Shown here one piece after another: positions 16,805 to 23,792 of a stretch of DNA of 64,000 nt. A model generated the notes under the pieces. It was given only the letters and a program-made list of their open reading frames with translations, was not told the DNA's origin and searched no databases. This stretch comes from Azonexaceae bacterium (GTDB taxonomy: Bacteria > Pseudomonadota > Gammaproteobacteria > Burkholderiales > Rhodocyclaceae): NCBI GenBank assembly GCA_013335535.1, contig JAAXVL010000003.1, forward strand, positions 124,001-188,000, read 5' to 3'. How positions within the stretch are numbered: the first letter of the stretch is position 1; each line of letters starts with the position of its first letter. Both the position numbers and the translations under genes were made by a program.

Positions 16805-16945
16805 AAAAGTTTCCCGGTAGAGGGAGGGGTTAAGACAAAAAGTTTCCCAGTAGAGGGAGCCGAGTTTCCCAAAGGAGGGAGGGAAAACTTCAAAATTTTC
16901 CCAGTAGAGGGAGTGAAAACACCAAAAGTTTCCCAGTAGAGGGAG
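16805..16945. repeat. Iteron array, probable plasmid-type replication origin
   Basis: Five direct repeats of about 22 bp, with the core GTTTCCCAGTAGAGGGAG, start at 16805, 16838, 16860, 16892 and 16924. Copies 1, 2, 4 and 5 are nearly identical; copy 3 is degenerate (core 16864-16881). Start-to-start spacing is 33, 22, 32 and 32 bp, i.e. whole helical turns, as expected for a protein bound on one face. Each repeat contains a small dyad (TTTCCC / GGGA). An AT-richer stretch follows. With the adjacent initiator and helicase this reads as an iteron-controlled origin. Confidence 0.8.
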
Positions 16946-17498
16946 GCGATCAAGAGATTTAAAGAGTTCTTTTCAAGAGAACTCAAGAGAAGCTTCGCTG
17001 TTTCGCCTGAGGGGCGAACAGCTCGCAACCACAAAACCATCCCGGCAAATTACGCCTGGTATCCGATACAACTTGGAGAGGCTTTGCTTTAGGGGAGGGC
17101 AAAGGATCGGGAGTCACGTCAAACGACTATGGGTAATTGATTCACCTTGTAGTGCTTAGCAAAATGCCAAGTCCAAAGGCGCAAGTGCGACAAATGCAAA
17201 GCTGCAACGCACTTTTTCCTGCTAAGCCTTCAACCCGCAGACCACGTACAACACGCCAAACTTCATCAGTACCCGCTTCGGTGGTTTTTTGGAAAAATTC
17301 GAACAGAAGGAACCCGGTTTAATCAGGTGAAGCCCTCAAAGTACCCGGTTTAATCATGCCTTCAGAGATATCAGTGACCGCACCGAGGCCACATGAAGCC
17401 AGCCGCAAGATCAAGCACCGTCAACATCTCAGCGTCTGTTTTGCTTAGCAAAAAAGCACTATGGCATCATTGGGCGAATATCCACTACAAGGGCAATC
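16946..17498. other. Gene-free origin-flanking region
   Basis: About 550 bp with no supported gene. It contains the inverted repeat GAGTTCT-N7-AGAACTC (16964-16984), several TGCTTAGCA-type motifs (17153, 17442, and the reverse TGCTAAGCC at 17220), and two copies of ACCCGGTTTAATCA (17312 and 17343). It probably completes the origin (DNA-unwinding, host-factor or copy-control sites) and carries the promoter of the gene at 17499. Confidence 0.5.
17312..17356. repeat. Two 14-bp direct repeats, 31 bp apart
   Basis: ACCCGGTTTAATCA occurs at 17312-17325 and again at 17343-17356. The 31 bp period is three helical turns. It could be a second class of initiator site or an operator for the gene at 17499. 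Confidence 0.6.
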
Positions 17499-18401
17499 AT
17501 GTTTCTTGGTATCGATAACGATGGCGGCCAAATTTACGAAGGCGGCGGCGCTCCCCAGTTTCCTGTTTTTCCCCGGCCTGCCATTAGCTTAGTGAAAGTC
17601 ATTGAAACACCTGACGACTGGAACAATCTTCCGAGGGACATTTCGCACGCGCCATTTCCTTGGTGTTTCCGGGAAGATTCGTTTGACCCGGTAACTCGCG
17701 TCCGGAGAGGCAGGTTGTACGAGTCGTATCAAAATGCCCAGCCTCAAAGCTGGCCAGTAGCGGCGCATCCGTTCGATAACGAAGGTGCACGAGAGGTTGC
17801 AGCTAGCCGCCAGCTCGTTAAGCGCTTATTTACGTATTTTCCTTGTCAGACGATGACTGCTCGTCCCGATCGTGGGCATGGTTTGTTGCTCGCCATTGGA
17901 TCGGGGCGGGCAGCTTCAGCTTGGCGTGTGATCCAGGTTGAGACGTTGATCGATCAGGATATCTTGGTGACTCTGAAAGCGATCTCGGCATTTGGAATCA
18001 TCCCTGAAATCAATAGCATCAAAATTGCGCCTGCAAATCAACAATCAGTACACCAGGCAATCGATCGCGTCCTCGATTCGGCTTTCCGCGAGACCGCAAT
18101 TTCAGTGATTGACCACTGCCGGAATGCAGCACAGGTTGTGATTTCTCGTTGGATGTTACAAGAGGGTGCGGATACCAAGGTTCTTGCGAAGGATCTTGAT
18201 CAGGTTTGCAAGGCGGTTGAGGCGAAGCCATATAGCAAATTCGCAACTAGGGACGCAGCCAACATCATTCGGATACTGCATACCCGAGGGAAAGCCAACA
18301 AGCTGGAATCTGAGGGGCTGAGATTATCAGTCGAAGAGGATGCCGAGCTATCGATCCAAGCTCTGGGTTTCATCCTGCGGGAAGTCGGGTGGGCAAACTG
18401 A
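17499..18401 (+). CDS. Unknown 300-aa protein next to the origin
   Basis: ATG 17499 follows AGGGCAATC. The first ~120 residues are rich in Pro, Phe and Trp, with loops (GGGAPQFPVFPRPAISLVKV). The remaining part is helical (ETLIDQDILVTLKAISAF, then VICKAVEAK-like repeats). No catalytic motif, signal peptide or membrane helix is seen. Its position beside the iterons and conserved origin motifs suggests a replication or copy-control role, but nothing in the protein itself proves it. Confidence 0.55.
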   Translation: MFLGIDNDGGQIYEGGGAPQFPVFPRPAISLVKVIETPDDWNNLPRDISHAPFPWCFREDSFDPVTRVRRGRLYESYQNAQPQSWPVAAHPFDNEGAREVAASRQLVKRLFTYFPCQTMTARPDRGHGLLLAIGSGRAASAWRVIQVETLIDQDILVTLKAISAFGIIPEINSIKIAPANQQSVHQAIDRVLDSAFRETAISVIDHCRNAAQVVISRWMLQEGADTKVLAKDLDQVCKAVEAKPYSKFATRDAANIIRILHTRGKANKLESEGLRLSVEEDAELSIQALGFILREVGWAN

Positions 18402-18549
18402 CCGACCGGAGACGTTTGCAGAGTTGCCTTACCTGCTAAGCCTTGCGAACGCGAATCTGCCGCATAGGGTAGGGTGGGGCACCAAAGTCAAATTCTTGCC
18501 TCGAATCATAAGCTTTACGCTTATAAAACGAACCGTACAAAAGAAAAGA

Positions 18550-18577
18550 GGGGGCTTGCCAGTGGCAGCCCCCTTTT
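18550..18577 (-). terminator. Bidirectional intrinsic terminator
   Basis: Stem GGGGGC / GCCCCC continues into TGCC / GGCA with a 3-base loop. There is a T-run to the right and an A-run to the left, so it can work both for the rightward 17499 gene and for the leftward small-protein operon. Confidence 0.85.
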
Positions 18578-18590
18578 CCATGTCATCGCA

Positions 18591-18677
18591 TTACTCCAGA
18601 ACGATGACTTCAACTTCAAGCTCCTCAACGATGATGCCGTCGGAAGCCGCAACGTACAGGTCGAGATCGGTAGCCAT
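18591..18677 (-). CDS. 28-residue acidic microprotein (fourth gene of small-protein operon)
   Basis: AAAGGAG at ideal spacing precedes ATG 18677, giving a 28-residue product that begins MATDLDLYVAASDG and ends in a Glu/Val-rich tail (EELEVEVIVLE). It lacks Cys and basic residues and is strongly acidic. The terminator at 18550 follows directly. The perfect ribosome site, terminator placement and shared orientation with three upstream small genes support a real gene despite its size. Function unknown. Confidence 0.6.
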   Translation of the reverse strand: MATDLDLYVAASDGIIVEELEVEVIVLE

Positions 18678-18744
18678 TTTGAAAACTCCTTTGGATAGTG
18701 GGAAGCGCCCCCCGAAACCGGCTCGCTAGAACAGGCTTTGGTGG

Positions 18745-18818
18745 GACGCTTCTCACTGAGGAGCGTCAAAGAGTCTTGAAAATGGCTACAACGATGAATC
18801 GTTATAGCCATTCAAGAC
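18745..18818 (-). promoter_or_regulatory. Two tandem hairpins between third and fourth small genes
   Basis: The first (18773-18818) has ~20-bp imperfect arms, GTCTTGAA plus TGGCTA and ACGAT pairing with their complements. The second (18745-18767) pairs GACGCT with AGCGTC. Both lie in the 153 bp gap of the operon, before the ribosome site of the 28-residue gene. They may be processing sites, mRNA-stability elements or an attenuator; neither has a T-run. Confidence 0.6.
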
Positions 18819-18830
18819 AAAAGCATCGAC

Positions 18831-19169
18831 CTACAGAGCAACAACTGGCTTAACAGCAAAATTCGAAAGAACAGGTTTCTTGCCATTCATCCAGTGATGT
18901 TCTTGAAACGCTTTCAAAACAAGCTTTTGCGTTTCAGTAGTAGCAGCGCTAAACAATTCTTGCTGGCGATCACGTAGAAAATTCCTACGATTACGCTCGA
19001 ACTTGTACTTTTCTTGAAAATCCCAATCGAAAGTTGCAAGTTGCTTGAAATACTTAGCTGTCGCTTCATCGACCTTAGGTGTTACAACTGAATCGTCTTC
19101 GAAGTCAAAAAACTTAAACATAACGACGACCAAGACCAAAACAGACAGTGAAAATGCATAAAAAGCCAT
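18831..19169 (-). CDS. Small single-pass membrane protein, 112 aa (third gene of operon)
   Basis: The start is ATG 19169 with TAAGGAG before it; an upstream in-frame Met is rejected because it reads through the hairpin. Residues 2-24 are a strongly hydrophobic helix (FYAFSLSVLVLVVVMFKFF) with no cleavage site. Then come an acidic linker and a basic, aromatic helical domain (FDWDFQEKYKFERNRRNFLR). The topology is probably N-out or a simple anchor with a cytoplasmic domain. The family is not recognised. Confidence 0.65.
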   Translation of the reverse strand: MAFYAFSLSVLVLVVVMFKFFDFEDDSVVTPKVDEATAKYFKQLATFDWDFQEKYKFERNRRNFLRDRQQELFSAATTETQKLVLKAFQEHHWMNGKKPVLSNFAVKPVVAL

Positions 19170-19201
19170 GGTGAATCTCCTTAAGAAAAAACAAAAAAAG
19201 A

Positions 19202-19233
19202 GATGCACCTGACCCAAAGGGACAAGAAGCATC
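19202..19233 (-). repeat. Spacer hairpin, copy A
   Basis: On the minus strand it reads GATGC, an internal TTGTCCC-TTT-GGGTCA, then GCATC. It is the same design as the hairpin at 19407 and lies in the spacer before the 112-aa gene. The two copies share the TTGTCCCTTT(T)GGGTCA core, so they are homologous elements. Confidence 0.65.
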
Positions 19234-19257
19234 CCGGAGGGGTTTGAAAAACTACAA

Positions 19258-19383
19258 TCAGACGAGCGCAGCAGTGATACGAACGAGCGGGGCGAGGATC
19301 TTAGAAGCAACAACGATCAAAGCACCGACAGCGAAAGCAGCATCAAGCGGCGTGGTCGGAACAAAAGCGAGAACGAATTTCAT
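19258..19383 (-). CDS. 41-residue hydrophobic protein (second gene of operon)
   Basis: GGAGA precedes ATG 19383. The 41 residues (MKFVLAFVPTTPLDAAFAVG, then ALIVVASKILAPLVRI) contain one hydrophobic helix of ~20 residues flanked by single Lys/Arg residues, i.e. a minimal membrane protein. The size recalls type I toxins or phage coat proteins, but no prepeptide or known motif is present. It sits between two copies of the same spacer hairpin. Gene status rests on the ribosome site and operon context. Confidence 0.55.
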   Translation of the reverse strand: MKFVLAFVPTTPLDAAFAVGALIVVASKILAPLVRITAALV

Positions 19384-19406
19384 GATGAGTCTCCAAATAA
19401 TTTAGA

Positions 19407-19439
19407 GACGCATCTGACCCAAAAGGGACAAGATGCGTC
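19407..19439 (-). repeat. Spacer hairpin, copy B
   Basis: Arms GACGCATC / GATGCGTC enclose TTGTCCC-TTTT-GGGTCA on the minus strand. It is closely related to the hairpin at 19202 and lies between the first and second small genes. Confidence 0.7.
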
Positions 19440-19465
19440 CCGAGTGGGTAGTAGTGAATTCATGT

Positions 19466-19690
19466 TTAAGCGAAAGAAAGCTCAAACTGATGTGACGTTG
19501 ATACAGGCTGAGGCTTAAGCGAATTCCGTGGGGAGAGAGAAAAAATACAATCCAGCGGAATACCGTACTTAAGCGAACGTTGCTCAGGAGTGAGATTCGG
19601 TTCGAGAGCAAGCGCAACACGGCGGTTTGCTTCACGAGTCAGAATTTCAATACGAGCTTTTTGCTCAACGGAAAGGCGTTCAGTGATCAT
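19466..19690 (-). CDS. 74-residue protein (first gene of small-protein operon)
   Basis: TAGGAG precedes ATG 19690. The first ~45 residues are helical and charged (TERLSVEQKARIEILTREAN), followed by a Pro/Ser-rich tail. No cysteine or hydrophobic helix. It is the first gene after the strong leftward promoter at 19858-19885 and its structured ~160-base leader. A DNA- or RNA-binding adaptor is possible, but no family is recognised. Confidence 0.6.
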   Translation of the reverse strand: MITERLSVEQKARIEILTREANRRVALALEPNLTPEQRSLKYGIPLDCIFSLSPRNSLKPQPVSTSHQFELSFA

Positions 19691-19777
19691 GATTAACTCC
19701 TAAAAAAATAAACAAAAGGAGAGAACCATGATCCTTGCGGGAACGTGGTTCCCGAAGGTGGTGAATCTAGCGCAGAG

Positions 19778-19840
19778 CGCGGTAATGCAGAGCGTACGAA
19801 ACGCGGTAATGCAGAGCGAAAAAATCGCGGCGATGCGGTA
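19778..19840. repeat. Three repeats with an exact 24-bp period in the operon leader
   Basis: CGCGGTAATGCAGAGCG occurs at 19778-19794 and 19802-19818. A degenerate third copy (CGCGGCGATGCGGTA) begins at 19826, so starts are 24 bp apart. They lie downstream of the predicted start of the leftward transcript, hence in its leader, and between the operon and the divergent regulator gene at 19965. They could be operator sites or repeated RNA elements. Confidence 0.75.
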
Positions 19841-19857
19841 CAGCTAAAGTGGTTCCT

Positions 19858-19885
19858 ATAATAAATAAAATTCGTATCGTGTCAA
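19858..19885 (-). promoter_or_regulatory. Strong sigma-70 promoter for the small-protein operon
   Basis: On the minus strand, TTGACA (19885-19880) and TATTAT (19863-19858) are separated by 16 bp in AT-rich DNA. Transcription would start near 19851. The regulator gene at 19965 diverges from it. Confidence 0.75.
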
Positions 19886-19964
19886 CTGTTCGGATACTAA
19901 TTAAATTTTGGCCTCGATTGTTTGGGTTTAGCCTGACGTTACCTAACTCAACTCGAAGGCAAGC

Positions 19965-20426
19965 ATGTCAAAGTCAAAGCAAGTCCCTGGCGCACTTCTG
20001 ATCGCAGCAATCAATGGAGAGATGCGCAAACGCAAGCAAACCCAAGTCGATACCGCAGTCTTGCTGGGGCTTAGCAAGCCTTACCTGGCAGCTCTTCTAA
20101 GTGGCGACAGGCCGTTATCTGGGCTTGGCAAAGACAAGATTGAATCCATTGCTCGATACCTTGAGATCCCTGCAATGCAAGTCAGGACGATGGCCGAGCA
20201 GATTCATGTCAATGAGTTCTTTTGCGAGACAAAGGTTGAGCAGGAGATCGATCAAGCCTACCAGCGGATGCTTGAAGACAGTCTTTGGTGCACTTTTGCT
20301 ATACCCCTCGAACAATGGACTTCGATGACGCTGGAAGCCAAGCGGCTGATCGTTCTTCTATATGAACGGGTAAAGCACGAGGACTTTCTGACCAAGGCAA
20401 TTCCGTTTCGGGTGGTTGATGCTTGA
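19965..20426 (+). CDS. XRE/Cro-like helix-turn-helix regulator, 153 aa
   Basis: Residues ~8-65 form a helix-turn-helix (LIAAINGEMRKRKQTQVDTA, then LLGLSKPYLAALLSGDRPLS), close to the XRE pattern of a Q-x-A-x3-LG-S recognition unit. The remainder is helical and acidic, probably for dimerisation. It diverges from the small-protein operon, whose promoter is only ~80 bp away, so it is the obvious candidate repressor of that operon and perhaps of itself. A terminator follows at 20447. Confidence 0.7.
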   Translation: MSKSKQVPGALLIAAINGEMRKRKQTQVDTAVLLGLSKPYLAALLSGDRPLSGLGKDKIESIARYLEIPAMQVRTMAEQIHVNEFFCETKVEQEIDQAYQRMLEDSLWCTFAIPLEQWTSMTLEAKRLIVLLYERVKHEDFLTKAIPFRVVDA

Positions 20427-20446
20427 TCGGGCCATTCTCGGCAACC

Positions 20447-20471
20447 AATCCGCCTGCGTGGCGGATTTTTT
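20447..20471 (+). terminator. Intrinsic terminator
   Basis: Stem AATCCGCC / GGCGGATT with a 5-base loop, then a T-run. It ends the regulator transcript. Confidence 0.88.
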
Positions 20472-20487
20472 ATGCGAGAAAAATTCA

Positions 20488-20516
20488 TTGACGTAATACA
20501 CTTAACGTCTAATAAT
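20488..20516 (+). promoter_or_regulatory. Predicted sigma-70 promoter
   Basis: TTGACG (20488-20493) and TAATAA/AATAAT (20510-20516) at 16-17 bp spacing stand ahead of the gene at 20548. Confidence 0.6.
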
Positions 20517-20547
20517 CGGCTGATTGACAAATATATCGTACTCAAAC

Positions 20548-21357
20548 ATGTCCGAAGCCAATCAAGACAAAGAATTTAATCGTCAGACCCTCTCACGGCT
20601 CGCGTCGAGCTGGAGCAAAGTGTCGAAGTTCACTCTCCAGTATTACGCCGATGCAGTTCCAGTGACGCGATCAAATCTTTATGCCCAGGTGTCCGATCCT
20701 GAGAATGGCAAGCGCCTTGGCATCGAGGCATTGATTAGCGCTGCATTCGTCACAGGCGTACAGGTTGCTGAAGACGGTCAATGGTATCTAGTCAATGGCC
20801 ATGCCCAGCAGTGGCCATGGAAGAAGGACGACGCTGAAGACGTCTCTGCGATCCAGGCTTACCTCAAGCAGGTTCACGAACGGCTCGGTGCGAAAGCACC
20901 ATTCAAGATTACCGAAGTCTCGGTGATAAAAAATCGCTACTACCGGGCCAACCGCGAGTATGCGCTGATCGAGATCACTGACCGAGCTGGCAACGAAATG
21001 TCGTCAATGATCTACTCGGACAGCAAAGAGCAGATCAACATCGCCATCCAGGTCTTTCTTGATTCAGGCGTCTGTGAGAAAACCAGCGATGAAATTGTCC
21101 TCTCACCTGAGATGGCATTGCAGCTCATCCATGGCCCGATTCCGAAGCCGCAGCCGGTTCCAAAGGTAGAGGACGTTAACTGGAATGAGTGGATGCCCAT
21201 GGTCTATCGCTGGCACCTGATGGGCTACACCCCCCAATCTATCGATTCAATGATGGCTTTGGCGAGAGGTGTTACGCCGCCCGCTGAAAGCAAAAAAGTC
21301 GTTGGATCAGGCTTTGCGCCTGGTAGCGAGACCGAGCAAAAACCTTGGGGCTTTTGA
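20548..21357 (+). CDS. Unknown 269-aa protein with HTH-like N-terminus
   Basis: ATG 20548 is preferred to a TTG at 20524. Residues ~15-75 are helical and look like a DNA-binding unit (SRLASSWSKVSKFTLQYYAD, then TRSNLYAQVSD). The middle (~105-185) is a strand-rich domain (FKITEVSVIKNRYYRANREY), and the tail is Pro-rich with a helical WMPMVYRWHLMGYTPQSID block. A promoter precedes it. The next gene begins after a shared palindrome, so this is the first gene of the 20548-22997 cluster. Family unknown. Confidence 0.55.
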   Translation: MSEANQDKEFNRQTLSRLASSWSKVSKFTLQYYADAVPVTRSNLYAQVSDPENGKRLGIEALISAAFVTGVQVAEDGQWYLVNGHAQQWPWKKDDAEDVSAIQAYLKQVHERLGAKAPFKITEVSVIKNRYYRANREYALIEITDRAGNEMSSMIYSDSKEQINIAIQVFLDSGVCEKTSDEIVLSPEMALQLIHGPIPKPQPVPKVEDVNWNEWMPMVYRWHLMGYTPQSIDSMMALARGVTPPAESKKVVGSGFAPGSETEQKPWGF

Positions 21358-21361
21358 TCAA

Positions 21362-21378
21362 ATTTTCACGGTGAAAAT
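21362..21378. promoter_or_regulatory. 17-bp palindrome, copy 1 (parS-like)
   Basis: ATTTTCAC-G-GTGAAAAT is a perfect palindrome around a single G, only 6 bp before ATG 21385. Its half-site is close to that of the bacterial parS consensus (GTTTCAC), but the spacing is one base longer. Confidence 0.65.
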
Positions 21379-21384
21379 CTGGCG

Positions 21385-22200
21385 ATGAGTGACCTTTCCG
21401 CAGGTGAAAAGCGCCGACTCGAAAAGCTGTTCGGCATGGGGAGCGGCTACGTTCTCAATTTCAGCGACCGGACGTTTGGCGAGTTCTTTGAGGACATTGC
21501 CAGGCTAGATATCGATCAGGAGAAATACCACGAGCAAGGCAGCTCAAAGGCGAAGCGTCTTCGGACATTCTGGCGCATCGATTCCAATCATCTGGTGGGC
21601 AAAGTCACTGAGGCCATGATCCAGTATGGCTGGGAAGAAAAATGCTTGTGCGGGTCAGATGACCCCAACCTGAAAGACGACTGCTGGAAAATTGCTCAGC
21701 GTCTGAAGTCTGATACTCCCGTTGCGGAGTTGGATGCACTGTCTGCTATCAACGACGAGAAGGATTTCGAAGTCGTTGCGCAGCACGTGAAAGATGCAAT
21801 CGAGAAGAACCAGCCCGAAGCTGCCCTCGACCGCCTGCACATTTTCACGGTGAAATTCGTACGTACTTTGTGTGAGCAACACGGGATTGAAGTGACCCGT
21901 GAGAAGGCCCTGCACAGTGTCTTCGGGGAGTATGTGAAGAAGCTCAAGGAAGAGGGGCACCTGGAGGCGCAGATGACTGAGCGCATCCTCAAGTCTTCCA
22001 TCTCAGTGTTCGAGGCTTTCAACCACGTGCGAAACGACAAGAGCTTGGCGCACGACAACCCAATCCTCAATTACGAAGAGGCGCTGCTGATCTTCAATCA
22101 TGTCGCAGCGACTATCCGCTTCATCAAAAACCTCGAAGTGCAGATTGCGCCGCCTCCGCCAGCCAAGAAATCAGTGAGCTGGGACGACATCGAGTTCTGA
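21385..22200 (+). CDS. Abi_C-like (abortive infection family) protein, 271 aa
   Basis: The C-terminal ~70 residues (MTERILKSSISVFEAFNHVR, then NDKSLAHDNPILNYEEALL) match the abortive infection C-terminal region, in which an RN-x-x-S/G-x-AH motif ends a helical, HEPN-related bundle. The N-terminal ~130 residues are charged and include a Cys pair (KCLCGSDD). Such proteins act in phage resistance in several bacteria, usually as RNA-targeting or growth-arresting effectors. It has its own 17-bp palindrome upstream and contains a second copy at 21841. No Shine-Dalgarno is clear. Phage defence is inference. Confidence 0.65.
   Translation: MSDLSAGEKRRLEKLFGMGSGYVLNFSDRTFGEFFEDIARLDIDQEKYHEQGSSKAKRLRTFWRIDSNHLVGKVTEAMIQYGWEEKCLCGSDDPNLKDDCWKIAQRLKSDTPVAELDALSAINDEKDFEVVAQHVKDAIEKNQPEAALDRLHIFTVKFVRTLCEQHGIEVTREKALHSVFGEYVKKLKEEGHLEAQMTERILKSSISVFEAFNHVRNDKSLAHDNPILNYEEALLIFNHVAATIRFIKNLEVQIAPPPPAKKSVSWDDIEF
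21841..21857. promoter_or_regulatory. 17-bp palindrome, copy 2, inside the Abi_C-like gene
   Basis: ATTTTCACGGTGAAATT matches the copies at 21362 and 22201, with one arm base changed. It lies inside the coding region (residues ~153-158), which fits a bound-protein site better than a translation signal. Confidence 0.55.
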
Positions 22201-22217
22201 TTTTTCACGGTGAAAAA
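22201..22217. promoter_or_regulatory. 17-bp palindrome, copy 3
   Basis: TTTTTCAC-G-GTGAAAAA is a perfect palindrome placed directly after the TGA of the preceding gene and 12 bp before ATG 22230. Confidence 0.65.
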
Positions 22218-22229
22218 ACATTAGCCAGC

Positions 22230-22997
22230 ATGTCTACCTACCGCTATCGGCAATATCGAAATGCACTCAAAAGTACCCCATTTGTTGGGCGCTATATGCC
22301 TTACGAGAAGGATGGGCTACCTGATTCTATTCCGTTCGAGTGGATGGCTTGGGTAGAGATGCACCAAGAGTTTTCAAGGGAAATTTCTAATTCGATCAAT
22401 GAGTTGACTAGATTTACACACCATCTTGCTGCCTGGCGAAATGTTGCAGCTCCACTCAATGACCAACAAAAATTTCAACTTGCCCATGAGTTCATTTCTC
22501 CTCTTGCAACATTGGCGCTAAATCTTCCGTACGTGATCCGTTCGCGATTGATTTTTGCAACTGCGCATCTTTGCCATCAAGCAAACAAGGCAAGAGAAGG
22601 ATTGAAATGGACGGACGATCTGCCGCTCGATAGTGAAATCGTCTTTGCTCAGGCTGACCAGTATGGCAAGCCATGGAAGCCCTACTCAAAGCTTAAAGTT
22701 GCCCTTGAGCGCATTGGTGACAAGGCCTTTCAGGTCGCAACTGGTGATTTTCGAAATGCCTACAACCACCGTTTCTCACCGAGAATCCTTGTCGGTCAAA
22801 CTCAGATCGTCACTCGGAAGGTTGAAAAAGGGACGGGAAAGGTAAGTTACGGTTACGGTGGAATTGATCCACTTTCTTTAGATCTGATCGTAAAACAGCT
22901 TGAAGTGGTGTGTGAGCACTGCTACAAGGCCTTCGATGGCTTCCGAAAGATGGTGAAAGAACACGAGAAGGCCATAATTGGCACCTTGTCACCTTAG
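22230..22997 (+). CDS. HEPN-like helical protein, 255 aa
   Basis: An all-helical, aromatic-rich protein with a RNAYNHR motif (R-x4-H) near residue 176, in the sequence FRNAYNHRFSPRILVG. R-x4-6-H is the catalytic signature of HEPN RNases. The size and the motif's place in the second half fit a HEPN fold such as those in Cthe_2314-like families. It follows the Abi_C-like gene and carries the same upstream palindrome, so the two are probably co-controlled. Toxin or RNase activity is inference. Confidence 0.55.
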   Translation: MSTYRYRQYRNALKSTPFVGRYMPYEKDGLPDSIPFEWMAWVEMHQEFSREISNSINELTRFTHHLAAWRNVAAPLNDQQKFQLAHEFISPLATLALNLPYVIRSRLIFATAHLCHQANKAREGLKWTDDLPLDSEIVFAQADQYGKPWKPYSKLKVALERIGDKAFQVATGDFRNAYNHRFSPRILVGQTQIVTRKVEKGTGKVSYGYGGIDPLSLDLIVKQLEVVCEHCYKAFDGFRKMVKEHEKAIIGTLSP

Positions 22998-23008
22998 CCG
23001 ATAAAAGC

Positions 23009-23689
23009 TTAAGCAGTCTGGGTCGCGTTACTACTAACACTCCTCGTATCCAAGTAAGCTGCCAAAGCGTCAAACTGCCGATCTGTCTGGTCGCTCGGAT
23101 CAACAAACATCAACTTAAACAGGTTGCGGATGTTGTCGGCTGTCACCTCTGTTGAGGTTGGGTCGAAAGTCTTGCCGTTGGGGAGAGTTACCTGCTGGCC
23201 ACCCATTCCAATCCGGGACATACCTACGAGCATCAGTCCATGTGCTGCCTCGTGATTCCCCTTTGCCACCATCTCGTCGTACAGAGCTTTTTCGCCAGTC
23301 GATAGGTAGGACATCGTGTTCACGAAGCCACCAGCTTTCTGCATGTAGTCCACTTCGTCTGCGGTGAGTGAGTCGAAGCCATCCAGGCCGCTGGCCTTCA
23401 TTTTTTCCTGCAACTCAATAAAGCGCTTGTCGTTCTTCACCAGGTATTCGGTGTCGGCTTCAGTGCGCTCAACGCCTGGCTTTGCTTTGATCTCGGCCAA
23501 TCGCTGTTTAATTGCAGCGTCTTGGGTGTTCGACGCCTGTGATTTGCTTAGCAGGGCAAAAGCTTCGTTCGAGATTGATACCTGATCGGCATTATTTGCC
23601 GTGTTGCCGGTCGACGTTTGCCTAGTTGCAGCCGTTCTTGTTGCCGCGCCATAAGCTGCCATCACGTTGTTCAAGCCTTGGATGATCAT
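23009..23689 (-). CDS. Unknown 226-aa protein
   Basis: The start is ATG 23689 with GGAGG before it. The N-terminal ~60 residues are low-complexity Ala/Thr/Asn, with a VSISNEAFALL segment resembling those seen in flagellar or secreted regulatory proteins. The remainder is helical and charged. There is no signal peptide, and no repeats or cysteines. It is convergent with the HEPN-like gene and divergent from 23822, sharing a 132 bp gap with an operator-like dyad. Function unknown. Confidence 0.55.
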   Translation of the reverse strand: MIIQGLNNVMAAYGAATRTAATRQTSTGNTANNADQVSISNEAFALLSKSQASNTQDAAIKQRLAEIKAKPGVERTEADTEYLVKNDKRFIELQEKMKASGLDGFDSLTADEVDYMQKAGGFVNTMSYLSTGEKALYDEMVAKGNHEAAHGLMLVGMSRIGMGGQQVTLPNGKTFDPTSTEVTADNIRNLFKLMFVDPSDQTDRQFDALAAYLDTRSVSSNATQTA

Positions 23690-23733
23690 TTTTCTACCCT
23701 CCAGATTTTTCTGTTGGCTAGTTGCAATTGGCA

Positions 23734-23759
23734 TGCCAGACAAAACTACCTGTCCGGCA
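23734..23759. promoter_or_regulatory. Operator-like dyad between divergent genes
   Basis: TGCCAGACA and TGTCCGGCA are inverted repeats (8 of 9 positions pair) with an 8-bp spacer, located midway between the starts of the 23689 (minus) and 23822 (plus) genes. Confidence 0.5.
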
Positions 23760-23792
23760 AATCACCGTCTTCTGTTCCTCCGTCCCGCCAAG

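Noticed and set aside
16805-16945. Direct repeats that could be taken for a CRISPR array
   Set aside because: The units are 22 bp with short uneven gaps and one degenerate copy, and they follow an initiator gene. Spacing and context fit iterons, not spacers.
19258-19383. The 41-residue hydrophobic protein as a filamentous-phage major coat protein
   Set aside because: It has no signal peptide or other phage morphogenesis genes around it, and the operon context differs.
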